Position numbers and translations under genes: made by a program. A stretch of 64,000 bases of DNA, taken from JBQLZQ01 sp052168355 (GTDB lineage: Bacteria > Pseudomonadota > Alphaproteobacteria > DSM-16000 > Inquilinaceae). Below the pieces are notes generated by a model. It made no database searches, was not told where the DNA came from, and worked only from the letters and a program-made list of their open reading frames with translations. The DNA lies in NCBI GenBank assembly GCA_052168355.1, contig JBQLZQ010000059.1, positions 62,001 through 126,000 on the forward strand, read 5' to 3'. Shown here in pieces: positions 25,214 through 34,378 of this stretch. Numbering within the stretch: position 1 is the first letter of the stretch; every line of letters starts with the position of its first letter.

Positions 25214-26745
25214 CCGCCGTTGCTTTCCTTGCCGCGCCCCAGACCGGCGAGGACGCGCCCCGGCAGACGGCGCACCGCCGGCACGCCCATCGCCACGGTC
25301 ACGGCGATGAGGAGGATGAAGACGACGCTGAGCGGCCGCGTCACGAAGGGCGTGATATCGCCGTCGGACAGGGTCAGCCCCCGGCGCAGATTTTTGTCGA
25401 GTAGGTCGCCCAGGATGATGCCGAGCACGAGCGGCGCCATCGGATAGTCGAGCCGCCGCAGCAGAAACCCGACGAGACCGAAAAAGACCATCACCCAGAC
25501 ATCGAACAGCCGCTGTGTCAGGGCATAGGGGCCGATCACGCACAGGGCGAAGACGATCGGCATCAGATAGGCCCGCGGGATGCGCAACACCAGTTCGAAC
25601 ACCCGCGACAGGCTGAGCCCCAGGATCACGATGGCCAGGGTGGCGAACAGCAGCATCACGGCGACCGCGTAGATGAAATCGGGCTGCTCGATCATGATCA
25701 TCGGCCCCGGCCGGACGCCGTGGATGAACAGCGCGGCGATCAGGACCGCGGCCGGCGCCGATCCGGGCACCGCCAGGGTGAGCGCCGGGATCAGCGCGCC
25801 CGGGACCACCGCGCTGTTGCCCGTCTCCGCCGCTATCAGCCCTTCCAGCGACCCCTTGCCGTACTGGGATTTCTCGCCGCTGGCCCGGCGGGCGGCGGCA
25901 TAGGACGCCCAGGCACCGATATCCTCGCCGACGCCGGGAATGATCCCCACCAGAGTGCCGATGATGCCCGAGCGGCCGATGGTCACCTTGTAGAGCCACA
26001 GATCGCGAAGCCGCGGGAGGGAGCGCCGCTCCACGGCCGTGTTTCGCGTCAGGCGGGCGGCCGGGTTGAACATGACCGTCAGCACCTCGGCGAAACCGAA
26101 GGCGCCGACCATCGCCGGGATCAGTCCGATCCCGCCATTGAGGGCGTCGATACCGAAGGAAAACCGCACATGGGCATGGATGCCCTCGCTGCCGATGGTC
26201 GCCACCATCAGCCCGAGAATGCCGGCGATATAGCCTTTGAGCGGCGCCGTTCCGCCGGTCAACTGGCCGGAGATGACGATACCGAACACGGCGAGCCAAA
26301 AGTACTCGAACGACCCGAACCGGAGCGCCGCCTCCGCCAGCAGCGGGGCCAGGGCGACCAGCATGACGATGCCGACCAGGGTGCCCATCGCCGACCCCGC
26401 CGTCGCCAAACCCATGGCATAGGCCGCCCGCCCCTGCCGGGCCAGCGGGTATCCGTCGAGCGCGGTGGCGGCGCTGGCCGGGGTGCCGGGGATATTGAGC
26501 AGGATGGCGCTGCGCGACCCGCCATAGATCGCGCCCACATACATGCAGATCAGCACCAGGATCGCGGTTTCGCGCGGCAGCGTGTAGGTGAGCGTGGTCA
26601 GGAGCGCCACGCCCATCGTCGCGGTTAGCCCGGGCAGCCCGCCCACGATGATGCCGAGCAGCGTGGCCCACAGCACATGGAAGGCCGATTGCGCGGTGGC
26701 CAGCGCTCCGAAGGCGTCGATCAGGCGATCCAACGCCTCCATCAC
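25210..26745 (-). CDS. Tripartite tricarboxylate transporter, large permease (TctA family)
   Basis: The 511-residue protein is the usual TctA length and has about 10-12 membrane helices. Family signatures include GIIVGGLPGLTATMGVALL in the first repeat and its partner GIIPGVGEDIGAW in the second, plus MYVGAIYGGSRSAILLNIPG. It works with the small subunit at 26742-27230 and the binding protein at 27295-28314. TctABC systems import carboxylates and, in many proteobacteria, other organic acids; the downstream enzymes suggest a sugar- or cyclitol-derived acid here. Confidence 0.93.
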   Translation of the reverse strand: MMEALDRLIDAFGALATAQSAFHVLWATLLGIIVGGLPGLTATMGVALLTTLTYTLPRETAILVLICMYVGAIYGGSRSAILLNIPGTPASAATALDGYPLARQGRAAYAMGLATAGSAMGTLVGIVMLVALAPLLAEAALRFGSFEYFWLAVFGIVISGQLTGGTAPLKGYIAGILGLMVATIGSEGIHAHVRFSFGIDALNGGIGLIPAMVGAFGFAEVLTVMFNPAARLTRNTAVERRSLPRLRDLWLYKVTIGRSGIIGTLVGIIPGVGEDIGAWASYAAARRASGEKSQYGKGSLEGLIAAETGNSAVVPGALIPALTLAVPGSAPAAVLIAALFIHGVRPGPMIMIEQPDFIYAVAVMLLFATLAIVILGLSLSRVFELVLRIPRAYLMPIVFALCVIGPYALTQRLFDVWVMVFFGLVGFLLRRLDYPMAPLVLGIILGDLLDKNLRRGLTLSDGDITPFVTRPLSVVFILLIAVTVAMGVPAVRRLPGRVLAGLGRGKESNGG

Positions 26746-27230
26746 GGCAGCCTGACCAGAAATCCGTAGCGAAACAGCGCGCTGATCCCGACGGCCACGG
26801 CGGCGGCGACAATGGCCGCCAGAACGGCGCGCCGGATCAGCACCGCCCGCGGCGCCGTCCGGTCAAGACCAAAGGCGGCGATAAACGCGAAAATGAAGAG
26901 CCCCGTCGCCAACGGAAACGGGACCGCCCCGACCAGGCCCAGGGCGTAGACGACGCACAAGGCCGCCGCCGCCGCGCAGCGCCGCCAGGATCCTGCCGTC
27001 TCGCTGCCGGACCCCAACCGCGCCGCCCAGCTTTGGGCGAACAGCAGCCCGGCGCACAGCATCAGCGCCACGCCCAGAATGCAGGGGACCAGCCCCGGAA
27101 TGCTGGCCGGGTGGATCTGCCGGATCTCCAGCCGATCCATGGTCCAGCCACCGTAAAGGGAGGCCGCGCCCAACGCGAACAGGGCTGGCGCCAGCCACAG
27201 ATCGGCGCGATGCGTCGTGGACTGCGTCAT
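26742..27230 (-). CDS. Tripartite tricarboxylate transporter, small permease (TctB family)
   Basis: The 162-residue product has four hydrophobic segments and the TctB-like opening (LWLAPALFALGAASLYGGW). ATG at 27230 was preferred over one 39 bases upstream because it gives the normal short N-terminus. The stop overlaps the large permease start by 4 bases. Membership rests on length, topology and position between TctC- and TctA-type genes, since TctB sequences are weakly conserved. Confidence 0.88.
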   Translation of the reverse strand: MTQSTTHRADLWLAPALFALGAASLYGGWTMDRLEIRQIHPASIPGLVPCILGVALMLCAGLLFAQSWAARLGSGSETAGSWRRCAAAAALCVVYALGLVGAVPFPLATGLFIFAFIAAFGLDRTAPRAVLIRRAVLAAIVAAAVAVGISALFRYGFLVRLP

Positions 27231-27294
27231 TGTTCGAAGGATCCCGGGGCGACGCCCGGTTGCTGTCATACCGCAACCGGGCGCCGATCCATCA

Positions 27295-28314
27295 TCAGTT
27301 GCCGGTTTCGGTCATGGAGGCGCAGTCGATGCCGATTTCGGACGGATCCAACACGGCCTCGCCGCGCGTGACCCGGGCGCAAGCCTCGGCAATGACCACG
27401 GGCATGGCGCGGTCGCGCGCGTCCGCTCCGTAGCTCGGATCGAACACCGCGCCCCGCTCAGTCGCATAGGACTGCAGTTCCGGCGACGTCATCACGGCGT
27501 CCCTCCACGCCGCGTCGACGGTTTCATAGACCTCGTCGGGCGCGCCCTTCGGGATGAAGATGCCGAAATAGTCCGCGCTCACATGCATGTCGGGCAGCCA
27601 GTCGAGGATCGACGGGATTGGATCGAGGCCCTCAACGGTCAACGGCCGGTCGGACAGCACGGCCAACGCCCGCAGCTTGCCGCCCCGGATCATTTCCGTC
27701 TGCTCGACGGCAAGCTGGGTGGTGGCCACCACCTCGCCGCCGGCCGCCGCGATCACCGCCGGGTTGCCGCCATCATAGGCGACCATGCGGGCGTTCAATT
27801 CGCCGGCGGCCTCCTTGATCGCCGCCAGGGCCATGCCGCCCGAGGAGTTGACGCCGGCCGTGCCGACGGTGACGGACGATCCGCTTTCCTGCATGGCGGC
27901 CAGCAGTTCGCCGAAATCCTGATAGGGCGAGTCGGCATTGACGCTGACCACCGGCACGTTGGCGACATGCAGATAGATCGCGTAATCGTCGATCGAGGTG
28001 TCCTCGATCAGCCCGGTGACCGCGTAGGTGGCGTTGTTGGCGATGGCGTTGGCGGTCCAGGTATAGCCGTCGCGCGGCGCGTCCAGCGCCGCCTTGGTGC
28101 CGATGGACCCCGAGGCGCCGGGCTGGTTGACGACCACGATCTGGGCGTCCAGCGCCTCCTCCAAGATCGGGGCGACGACCCGCGTCACCTGATCGGTGGA
28201 CCCGCCGGCCGACCACGGGACGATGATGTTGATGGGCTTTTCCGGCTGCCACTGGGCGAAGGCCGGGACCGCGACGGCGCACAAGGCAAGCGGCAGGATG
28301 AGTTTCTTGAGCAT
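27295..28314 (-). CDS. Tripartite tricarboxylate transporter binding protein (TctC/Bug family)
   Basis: The 339-residue protein has a Sec signal (MLKKLILPLALCAVAVPAFA) and the Bug-family hallmark PINIIVPWSAGGSTDQVTRV after it. It captures the substrate in the periplasm. ATG at 28314 is preceded by AGGA. It is the first gene of the nine-gene operon running to 19078 and lies just downstream of a TetR-type operator. The gene divergent to it is the LysR regulator at 28505. Confidence 0.93.
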   Translation of the reverse strand: MLKKLILPLALCAVAVPAFAQWQPEKPINIIVPWSAGGSTDQVTRVVAPILEEALDAQIVVVNQPGASGSIGTKAALDAPRDGYTWTANAIANNATYAVTGLIEDTSIDDYAIYLHVANVPVVSVNADSPYQDFGELLAAMQESGSSVTVGTAGVNSSGGMALAAIKEAAGELNARMVAYDGGNPAVIAAAGGEVVATTQLAVEQTEMIRGGKLRALAVLSDRPLTVEGLDPIPSILDWLPDMHVSADYFGIFIPKGAPDEVYETVDAAWRDAVMTSPELQSYATERGAVFDPSYGADARDRAMPVVIAEACARVTRGEAVLDPSEIGIDCASMTETGN

Positions 28315-28339
28315 GTGTCCTCCCATGGACTTATGTTTG

Positions 28340-28357
28340 TAACTGACTGGTTAGTTA
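28340..28357. promoter_or_regulatory. TetR-type operator dyad upstream of the TctC gene
   Basis: TAACTGACTGGTTAGTTA matches its own reverse complement at seven of nine base pairs (TAACT-n-AC-nn-GT-n-AGTTA). Its length and AC/GT core are typical of TetR-family operators. It lies 26 bases upstream of the first gene of the operon that contains the TetR gene at 24548-25213, where bound repressor would block transcription. Confidence 0.7.
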
Positions 28358-28504
28358 TGCCGGAGCGACCCTCCGATCGTCAAGAGGGGCACCGTCGAAT
28401 GACCCCGGTAGGCCTTTGACCGCCGCCGGAACGGCGCTATCCCTGGCGTCCCACCGCTTGTGGGGTTCACCGAGACTTTCCTCCCTTGCACCCAGGGTCC
28501 CCCA

Positions 28505-29407
28505 ATGGATCTCAGACAGCTTACTTACTTCCTCAAGATCGCGGAGCGGCGGAGCATTACGGAGGCCGCGGCCGAGCTTAATGTCACCCAGCCGACCCTG
28601 ACCAAGAGCATGAAGCTTCTGGAACAGGAGTTGGGCGTCGACCTGTTTCAACGGCTGCCGCGTGGCGTCGATCTGACCGAGTACGGGCGCCGGCTGGTTG
28701 GCCACGCCCAGGCCGTGCGGGTCCGCATCGACGACGCGGTGGGAGAGTTGGAGGCGCTGCGCGACGGCCATCGCGGTCATGTCACCATCGGCGCCGGCCC
28801 GGCATGGCTGCGCCGGCATCTGCCGCTTGCCGTCTCCCGTGCCCTCGAGGCAAGGCCCGGCATCCGGGTCAGGGTGGTGGGCGGGTTTGACGAAGCGCTG
28901 CTGCGGGGCCTGCGCCACGGCGATCTCGATTTCGTCGTCGCCGAGTTGCCCTGGCCCCAGGGCGACGACCTTGAGATCGAGACCCTGTCTTCCGATCGGC
29001 TTTGCGTCTGCTGCCGCGCCGGCCACCCTCTGGCCGGCCGCGACGACACGGGGCCGTGCGACCTGCTGGCTTATCCCTGGGTCCTGCCGGTTCAGGCAAC
29101 CCGCGCCCGGCAACGGCTCGACGCGCTGTTCGCGGCAGGCAACATGACGCCTCCCGAGCCGGCCGTCGAAACGGATTCCATGGCCTTCATCCTGGCAGCG
29201 GTCGGCAGCTCCGATGCATTGACCTACACCACCGCCACGACCATGAGCCTGCCGGAGGGCCGCGGCCTTGTCGTCCTGCCCTCCTCGGTAATGGCGGCGG
29301 ACCGGGGGGCCGGCATCATACAGCGCAAAGGTGCGGCCCTTCCAGCGGCTGCCGGGGCGATCATCGACGCGTTGCGCGCCGTGTGCCGGGCCGACCCCCA
29401 TAACTGA
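28505..29407 (+). CDS. LysR-family transcriptional regulator
   Basis: The 300-residue protein starts MDLRQLTYFLKIAERRSITE and has a clear helix-turn-helix (LNVTQPTLTKSMKLLEQELG, about 22-45) and a substrate-binding domain. It resembles CbbR/CatR-like regulators in general layout. It diverges from the TctC operon (190-base spacer) and precedes the ABC/sulfatase operon by 252 bases, so it could serve either. I see a dyad in both spacers and cannot decide between them. Confidence 0.9.
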   Translation: MDLRQLTYFLKIAERRSITEAAAELNVTQPTLTKSMKLLEQELGVDLFQRLPRGVDLTEYGRRLVGHAQAVRVRIDDAVGELEALRDGHRGHVTIGAGPAWLRRHLPLAVSRALEARPGIRVRVVGGFDEALLRGLRHGDLDFVVAELPWPQGDDLEIETLSSDRLCVCCRAGHPLAGRDDTGPCDLLAYPWVLPVQATRARQRLDALFAAGNMTPPEPAVETDSMAFILAAVGSSDALTYTTATTMSLPEGRGLVVLPSSVMAADRGAGIIQRKGAALPAAAGAIIDALRAVCRADPHN

Positions 29408-29476
29408 CACTCCTGCCGGCCAGGCCCAGATTTGTCATGAACAGTGGCTATGGATTAAGCAAAAGAAGTTAGTTGT

Positions 29477-29497
29477 TGGCATGTCGAACTCATGCCA
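29477..29497. promoter_or_regulatory. Inverted repeat upstream of the ABC/sulfatase operon
   Basis: TGGCATG (29477-29483) and CATGCCA (29491-29497) are perfect 7-bp arms spaced by 7 bases, in the 252-base spacer before the binding-protein gene. The geometry fits a dimeric regulator's operator. The neighbouring LysR protein is the obvious candidate, but this is inference. Confidence 0.5.
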
Positions 29498-29659
29498 GCC
29501 TGGGATGCGAAGAAAAAACAAGATCACCGAAAGCCGGTCCCGCGCCCGCACGCCTCAGTGTTCCGCTGTTCCGGCCAGTGGGTTTTCCCAAGGCTGCTTC
29601 AGCTTGAGCAACCAGGCCGACGCACCGGTGATCGGATATCTGCAGGAGGAGAAAGACCC

Positions 29660-31018
29660 ATGGCATCCCCGCACCATTTTTCCGCGCGGGCGCAACGACT
29701 GGCCCTCGCCACGGCAACAGCGATGCTGGTGCTGACCGGCGCCGCGACGGCCCAGGATTCGGTCGCCCCGATCACCATCGTCATCAACCAGTCACCCTGG
29801 TTCGAGGGCTTCCGCAACGTGGTCGAGGCCTATGAGGAGGAGACCGGCAACACGGTCGAACTTGACGTCAACCCCTTCGCCGGCAGCCTGGAGAAGCAGC
29901 GCGCGGCCGTGCGTTCGGAGGAAAGCCCGTACGATATCCTGATCATGAACGCCGGGTTCTATCCGGAGTTCTATCATGGCGGCTTCGTCAAGCCGTTGCA
30001 GGAGATCGATCCCGGTTTCGAACTGGATGACGCGGTCTACACCTTCGACGATTCCGTCTATTTCGACGCGGCGACCGGGACCACCAACCCGGACACCGGC
30101 TTGCTGATGTCGGTGCCGATCAACCCCAACATCCCGCTGCTGTTCTACCGCGCCGACCTCTACGCCGAACTCGGTCTCGAGGTTCCCGAAACCTTCGACC
30201 AGCTGTTGGCCAACGCCAAGGCGATCCACAGCCCGCCGGAGCGATACGGCATCGTGCAGCGCGGCGCGCGGGAAACCTTCGCCGTCACCTACGACTTTTT
30301 CCCCTACCTGTGGGGTTTCGGCGGCGACTTCTTCGAAGATCAGAAGACCGCGGACTACGACATCGTCATCAACAACGAGCGCGGCAAGACCGCACTGGAC
30401 TACTATCTGCAGTTGGCCGAGGTGGCCGGCCATCCGCAGACGGCCGGGCAAAGCCAGAGCCAGGTGATCCAGAACATGCTGACCGGCAAGGCCGGCAACA
30501 TCATCGTGGTGATCGCGGCCTGGCCGCAGATGGACGACCCCAACAAGTCGATGGTGCCGGGCGCCGTCGGCTTCGCCGTGCCGCCCCATGCCGAGGGGTA
30601 TGAGTCGGCGCCGCCGCTTGGCCATTGGCTGGGGGGCATTCCGCACAATATCCCCGAGGAGCGACAGCAGGCGGCGCTGGCCTTTCTCGACTGGTTCCAG
30701 ACCTATGACGCGCAGAAGACCTACGCCGAGGGCGGCGGGCCGCCTGTGCGCGAGGACGTGCTGCGCTCGGACATGGCCGAACAGGAGGAATTCCGCTGGA
30801 TGCCGGCGCTGGCGGACGGCCTGGCGTCGACGCGCTCGACCTTCACCTTCCCGGAGAGCGCCGAGGTGCTGGCGATTACGGAGTTGCGCCTGAATCAGGC
30901 CATTTCCGGTGAACTGGGTTCCGCCCAGGCGCTCAACCTGATGGCCGAGGAGATCGCCAAGGTGATGAGGGACGCCGGCTACGAGACCAGCCTGCTCGAA
31001 CCCCTGCCGGAAAACTGA
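29660..31018 (+). CDS. Extracellular solute-binding protein (family 1), ABC importer
   Basis: The 452-residue protein has a Sec signal (about 1-31, ending ATAQD) and the MalE-like type 1 fold: ITIVINQSPWFEGFRNVVEA, GNTVELDVNPFAG and YDILIMNAGFYPEFY open the first lobe. ATG at 29660 follows AGGAGGA. It should bind an oligosaccharide or sugar derivative in the periplasm for the two permeases that follow. The downstream sulfatase and DUF4432 genes point to a sulfated carbohydrate. Confidence 0.92.
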   Translation: MASPHHFSARAQRLALATATAMLVLTGAATAQDSVAPITIVINQSPWFEGFRNVVEAYEEETGNTVELDVNPFAGSLEKQRAAVRSEESPYDILIMNAGFYPEFYHGGFVKPLQEIDPGFELDDAVYTFDDSVYFDAATGTTNPDTGLLMSVPINPNIPLLFYRADLYAELGLEVPETFDQLLANAKAIHSPPERYGIVQRGARETFAVTYDFFPYLWGFGGDFFEDQKTADYDIVINNERGKTALDYYLQLAEVAGHPQTAGQSQSQVIQNMLTGKAGNIIVVIAAWPQMDDPNKSMVPGAVGFAVPPHAEGYESAPPLGHWLGGIPHNIPEERQQAALAFLDWFQTYDAQKTYAEGGGPPVREDVLRSDMAEQEEFRWMPALADGLASTRSTFTFPESAEVLAITELRLNQAISGELGSAQALNLMAEEIAKVMRDAGYETSLLEPLPEN

Positions 31019-31048
31019 GACCATCGGCGACCGGTCTCGGGCGGTACC

Positions 31049-31987
31049 ATGACATCCTCCGGCATCGCCGCGGCGCCGGCGCGGGCGGCAAAACCGCCCC
31101 GCCGGACGCTGCATCGACAGGAGCGGTTCTGGCGCAACGCGACGCTGGCGCCGACCCTGCTGATCTTCGCCCTGCTCACCATCCTGCCCATCATCAACCT
31201 GCTGGTGCTGAGCCTGCATGAAGTGGACTGGGCGCAGGGCGAGAGCGTCTGGACCTTCGTGGGGCTGGATCACTACGCCGCGTTGCCCGACGACAACCTG
31301 CTGCGCGCCGGTATCGCCAACACGCTGATCTTCGCCGTGGTGGCGGTTTCAGTGCAGATGGTAATCGGCTTCTTTCTGGCCCTGTTCACCAGCCGCATCC
31401 TGCACGGGCGGGTGGTCTACCGCACCATCTTCCTGCTGCCGATCCTGATCCCCGGCATCGTCATCGGCGCCATCTGGAAGCTGATGTACAATTTCGATTT
31501 CGGCATCATCAACCAGTTCATCGGCTTGTTCGGCTTCGCCGCGCGGGATTGGCTGGGCGAGCGCGGGCTGGCCCTCGCCTCGGTGATCGTGGTCGACATC
31601 TGGCATTGGACGCCGTTCTGTTTCCTGCTGCTGCTGGCCGGGCTGGAGACGCTGCCGGAGGACATCTACGAGGCGGCGCGCATAGACGGCGCGCGACCGG
31701 CGCAGGAACTGCGCTATCTCACCCTGCCGCTGATGATGCCCACCATCGTGGTGACCCTGATCTTCCGCCTGATGACCGCCTTCAAGGTCTTCGACGAGGT
31801 CTTTCTGCTGACCGCCGGCGGCCCCGGCACGGCCACCGAGGTCATCAGCTTCACCATCTATCGCCGGTTCTTTACCGAGGACCAGGCCGGCTACGGCGCC
31901 GCGATGTCGATCACGGCAATGTTCGCCATCGCGCTCATGCTGGTGATCGCGCTGGCCCTCACCCGCAACCGGAGAGCTCAGGCATGA
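31049..31987 (+). CDS. ABC sugar permease, MalF type
   Basis: The 312-residue protein has six membrane helices and the EAA loop for the ATPase contact: EDIYEAARIDGARPAQELRY, followed by LTLPLMMPT. It pairs with the MalG-type protein, whose start overlaps its stop (ATGA). The N-terminal 30 residues are basic and cytoplasmic. No ATPase gene lies in this operon, so a shared MsmK-like ATPase elsewhere must energise it. Confidence 0.93.
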   Translation: MTSSGIAAAPARAAKPPRRTLHRQERFWRNATLAPTLLIFALLTILPIINLLVLSLHEVDWAQGESVWTFVGLDHYAALPDDNLLRAGIANTLIFAVVAVSVQMVIGFFLALFTSRILHGRVVYRTIFLLPILIPGIVIGAIWKLMYNFDFGIINQFIGLFGFAARDWLGERGLALASVIVVDIWHWTPFCFLLLLAGLETLPEDIYEAARIDGARPAQELRYLTLPLMMPTIVVTLIFRLMTAFKVFDEVFLLTAGGPGTATEVISFTIYRRFFTEDQAGYGAAMSITAMFAIALMLVIALALTRNRRAQA

Positions 31988-32814
31988 CCAGGGCCGGCCG
32001 CGGCGGCGCCTTGGCCCTGCATGCGGTGCTGATCGCCAGCGCCGCCATCGTGCTGGTGCCGTTCCTGTGGATCGCCACCGCCGCCTTCAAGACGCAGATC
32101 GCGTTGCTGATGGGGCGGCTGTGGTTCACGCCCGTGTGGTTCCACTTCGATGAGCTGTTGTTCTCCAAGACCTCGGAGTTCCTGCGCACGTTCGTCAACA
32201 GCATGATCGTGGGCGCCGGTAGCACCGTGCTGGTGCTGGTGGTGGCGACCCTGGGCGCCTATTCGATCTACCGCATGCGCTGGCCGGCCATGGCCGTGCA
32301 CGCGCTGCTGTTGTGGTCGACGATCTTTCACATGATCCCGCCGATCACCCTGGCCGGCGCCTGGTACGTGATGTTCCGCTCCATCGGGTTGGACAACACT
32401 CATCTCGGTCTGGTGCTGGCGCACACCACGCTGAACCTGCCGATGGCGCTGTGGCTGATGGCGGTGTTCGTGCGTGAGGTGCCGCGCGAGTTGGAGGACG
32501 CGGCGCGCGTCGACGGCGCCACCACGCCACGGGTGCTGTGGCACATCATCCTGCCGTTGGTGCTGCCGGGGCTGATGGCCACCGGAATCCTGGTGTTCGT
32601 GTTCAGCTGGAACGAATTCGCCGTGGCCCTCAGTCTCACCCAAAAGGCCACCCAGACGGTGCCGGTGGGCATCGCCAAATACGCCCAGGACTACGAGATC
32701 AAGTACAACGAGATGGCGGCGGCGGCGATCCTCTCGACCGTGCCGGCCATCATCCTGCTGCTGATCGGCCAGCGCTACATCGTGCGCGGCTTGACCGCGG
32801 GCGCGGTGAAATGA
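31984..32814 (+). CDS. ABC sugar permease, MalG type
   Basis: The 276-residue protein has six helices; the EAA loop reads RELEDAARVDGATTPRVLWH with ILPLVLPG after it. The N-terminus MTRAGRGGALALHAVL leads directly into the first helix. It forms the membrane channel with the preceding permease. The next gene downstream, after 28 bases, is a sulfatase, where the ATPase gene would normally be expected. Confidence 0.93.
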   Translation: MTRAGRGGALALHAVLIASAAIVLVPFLWIATAAFKTQIALLMGRLWFTPVWFHFDELLFSKTSEFLRTFVNSMIVGAGSTVLVLVVATLGAYSIYRMRWPAMAVHALLLWSTIFHMIPPITLAGAWYVMFRSIGLDNTHLGLVLAHTTLNLPMALWLMAVFVREVPRELEDAARVDGATTPRVLWHIILPLVLPGLMATGILVFVFSWNEFAVALSLTQKATQTVPVGIAKYAQDYEIKYNEMAAAAILSTVPAIILLLIGQRYIVRGLTAGAVK

Positions 32815-32842
32815 CCGTGACGACCATCAGAAGGATGCCTTC

Positions 32843-34378
32843 ATGAAAACCGTGTTCGTCCTGTTCGACTCCCTCAACCGGCACTTGCTGGCGCCCTATG
32901 GCGGCAGCCGCATCCCGACCCCCAACTTCACGCGCCTGGCGGAACGGGCCGTCACCTTCGACCGGCACTATGTGGGCAGCCTGCCCTGCATGCCGGCGCG
33001 CCGCGATCTCATGACCGGCCGGCTCAGCTTCCTGCACCGCAGCTGGGGGCCAATGGAACCGTTCGACAACGCCTTTCCCGAACTGCTGGCAGCGGCGGGC
33101 ATCTACAGCCACCTGGTCACCGACCATTTCCACTATTGGGAGGATGGCGGCGCCACCTATCACAACCGCTACGATTCCTATGATTTCGTCCGAGGCCAGG
33201 AAGGCGATCCGTGGAAGGCGATGGTCCAACCCCACTGGGAGCGGCTGCGCGAGAAATACCACGAGCGCCAGTTCTCCGACCAGCGCCGCACCTACCAGGC
33301 CCAGCACATCGTCAACCGGGAATTCATCCGCGAGGAAGCGGAATTCCCGTCGGTCCAGGTCTTTGGCGCCGGTCTCGATTTCCTCGACCGCAACCGGGAC
33401 GCCGACGACTGGCTGCTCCAGATCGAGACCTTCGATCCGCACGAGCCTTTTTATGCCCCGGCCCGCTTCAAGGAGGCGTTCCGTACTGGCTGGAACGGGC
33501 CGGTGCGCGACTGGCCACGCTACGGCCGGGTCGACGAACTGCCGGAGGAATGCGAGGAGCTGCGCGCCAACTATTACGCCACCGTGGCCCTGTGCGACGA
33601 TCTGCTGGGCCGCCTGCTCGACGAATTCGATCGCCACGACATGTGGCGGGACACGGCCCTGGTGGTGACCACCGATCACGGGTTCCTGCTGGGCGAGCAC
33701 GATTTCTGGGCCAAGAACCGGATGAACATGTACGAGGAAATCGTCCATATTCCCCTGTTCGTTCACGATCCGCGCCGACCGGAAAAGGCCGGCCAACGCC
33801 GCACCGCCTTGACCCAGACCGCCGATCTGGCGGCGACCTTTCTCGACCTGTTCGAGGCGGCCAAGCCGCCGGAGATGCAGGCCCACTCCCTCCTTCCCCT
33901 GCTGGCGGACGACACTGCCACGCTGCGTGACGGGCTGCTGTTCGGCTATTTCGGCGGGGCGGTCAACGTCACCGACGGCCACCACAGCTACCACCGCTTT
34001 CCGCCCGACCTGAAGACCCAGGAAATCTATCAATACACGTTGATGCCGACTCACATCTTCGATTTCTTCAGCACCGAGGAACTTTCGGTGGCGACCCTGG
34101 CCGACCCGTTCTCGTTCACCAAGGGCACGCCGCTGCTCAAGGTCCCGGTGACCGAGCGGTCGCCGATGTACGACGTCTATGGCCCCGGCGCGTTGCTCGA
34201 GGACGAAACCCGCCTCTACGATCTGGTCGTCGACCCCGGCCAGACCCGCCCGGTCGCCGACGCCGCCGCGGAACGGTCGATGACGGCGCTGATGGTCCGG
34301 CTGATGGCGGACAACGATGCTCCCGCGGAAGCGTTTGCGCGCATAGGGTTCGAGGCCGAGCTATCCGGCAAACTTTGA
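32843..34378 (+). CDS. Cytoplasmic type I sulfatase
   Basis: The 511-residue alkaline-phosphatase-superfamily protein carries the formylglycine motif Cys49-Met-Pro-Ala-Arg (LPCMPARRDLMTG). Metal ligands include Asp9 (FVLFDSLN) and the TTDHGFLLGEHDFW stretch. There is no signal peptide, so desulfation would occur in the cytoplasm after uptake by the ABC importer encoded just upstream. The Cys must be converted by a formylglycine-generating enzyme, which is not in this window. Substrate is presumably a sulfated sugar; phosphodi/monoesters are an alternative for this superfamily. Confidence 0.9.
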   Translation: MKTVFVLFDSLNRHLLAPYGGSRIPTPNFTRLAERAVTFDRHYVGSLPCMPARRDLMTGRLSFLHRSWGPMEPFDNAFPELLAAAGIYSHLVTDHFHYWEDGGATYHNRYDSYDFVRGQEGDPWKAMVQPHWERLREKYHERQFSDQRRTYQAQHIVNREFIREEAEFPSVQVFGAGLDFLDRNRDADDWLLQIETFDPHEPFYAPARFKEAFRTGWNGPVRDWPRYGRVDELPEECEELRANYYATVALCDDLLGRLLDEFDRHDMWRDTALVVTTDHGFLLGEHDFWAKNRMNMYEEIVHIPLFVHDPRRPEKAGQRRTALTQTADLAATFLDLFEAAKPPEMQAHSLLPLLADDTATLRDGLLFGYFGGAVNVTDGHHSYHRFPPDLKTQEIYQYTLMPTHIFDFFSTEELSVATLADPFSFTKGTPLLKVPVTERSPMYDVYGPGALLEDETRLYDLVVDPGQTRPVADAAAERSMTALMVRLMADNDAPAEAFARIGFEAELSGKL

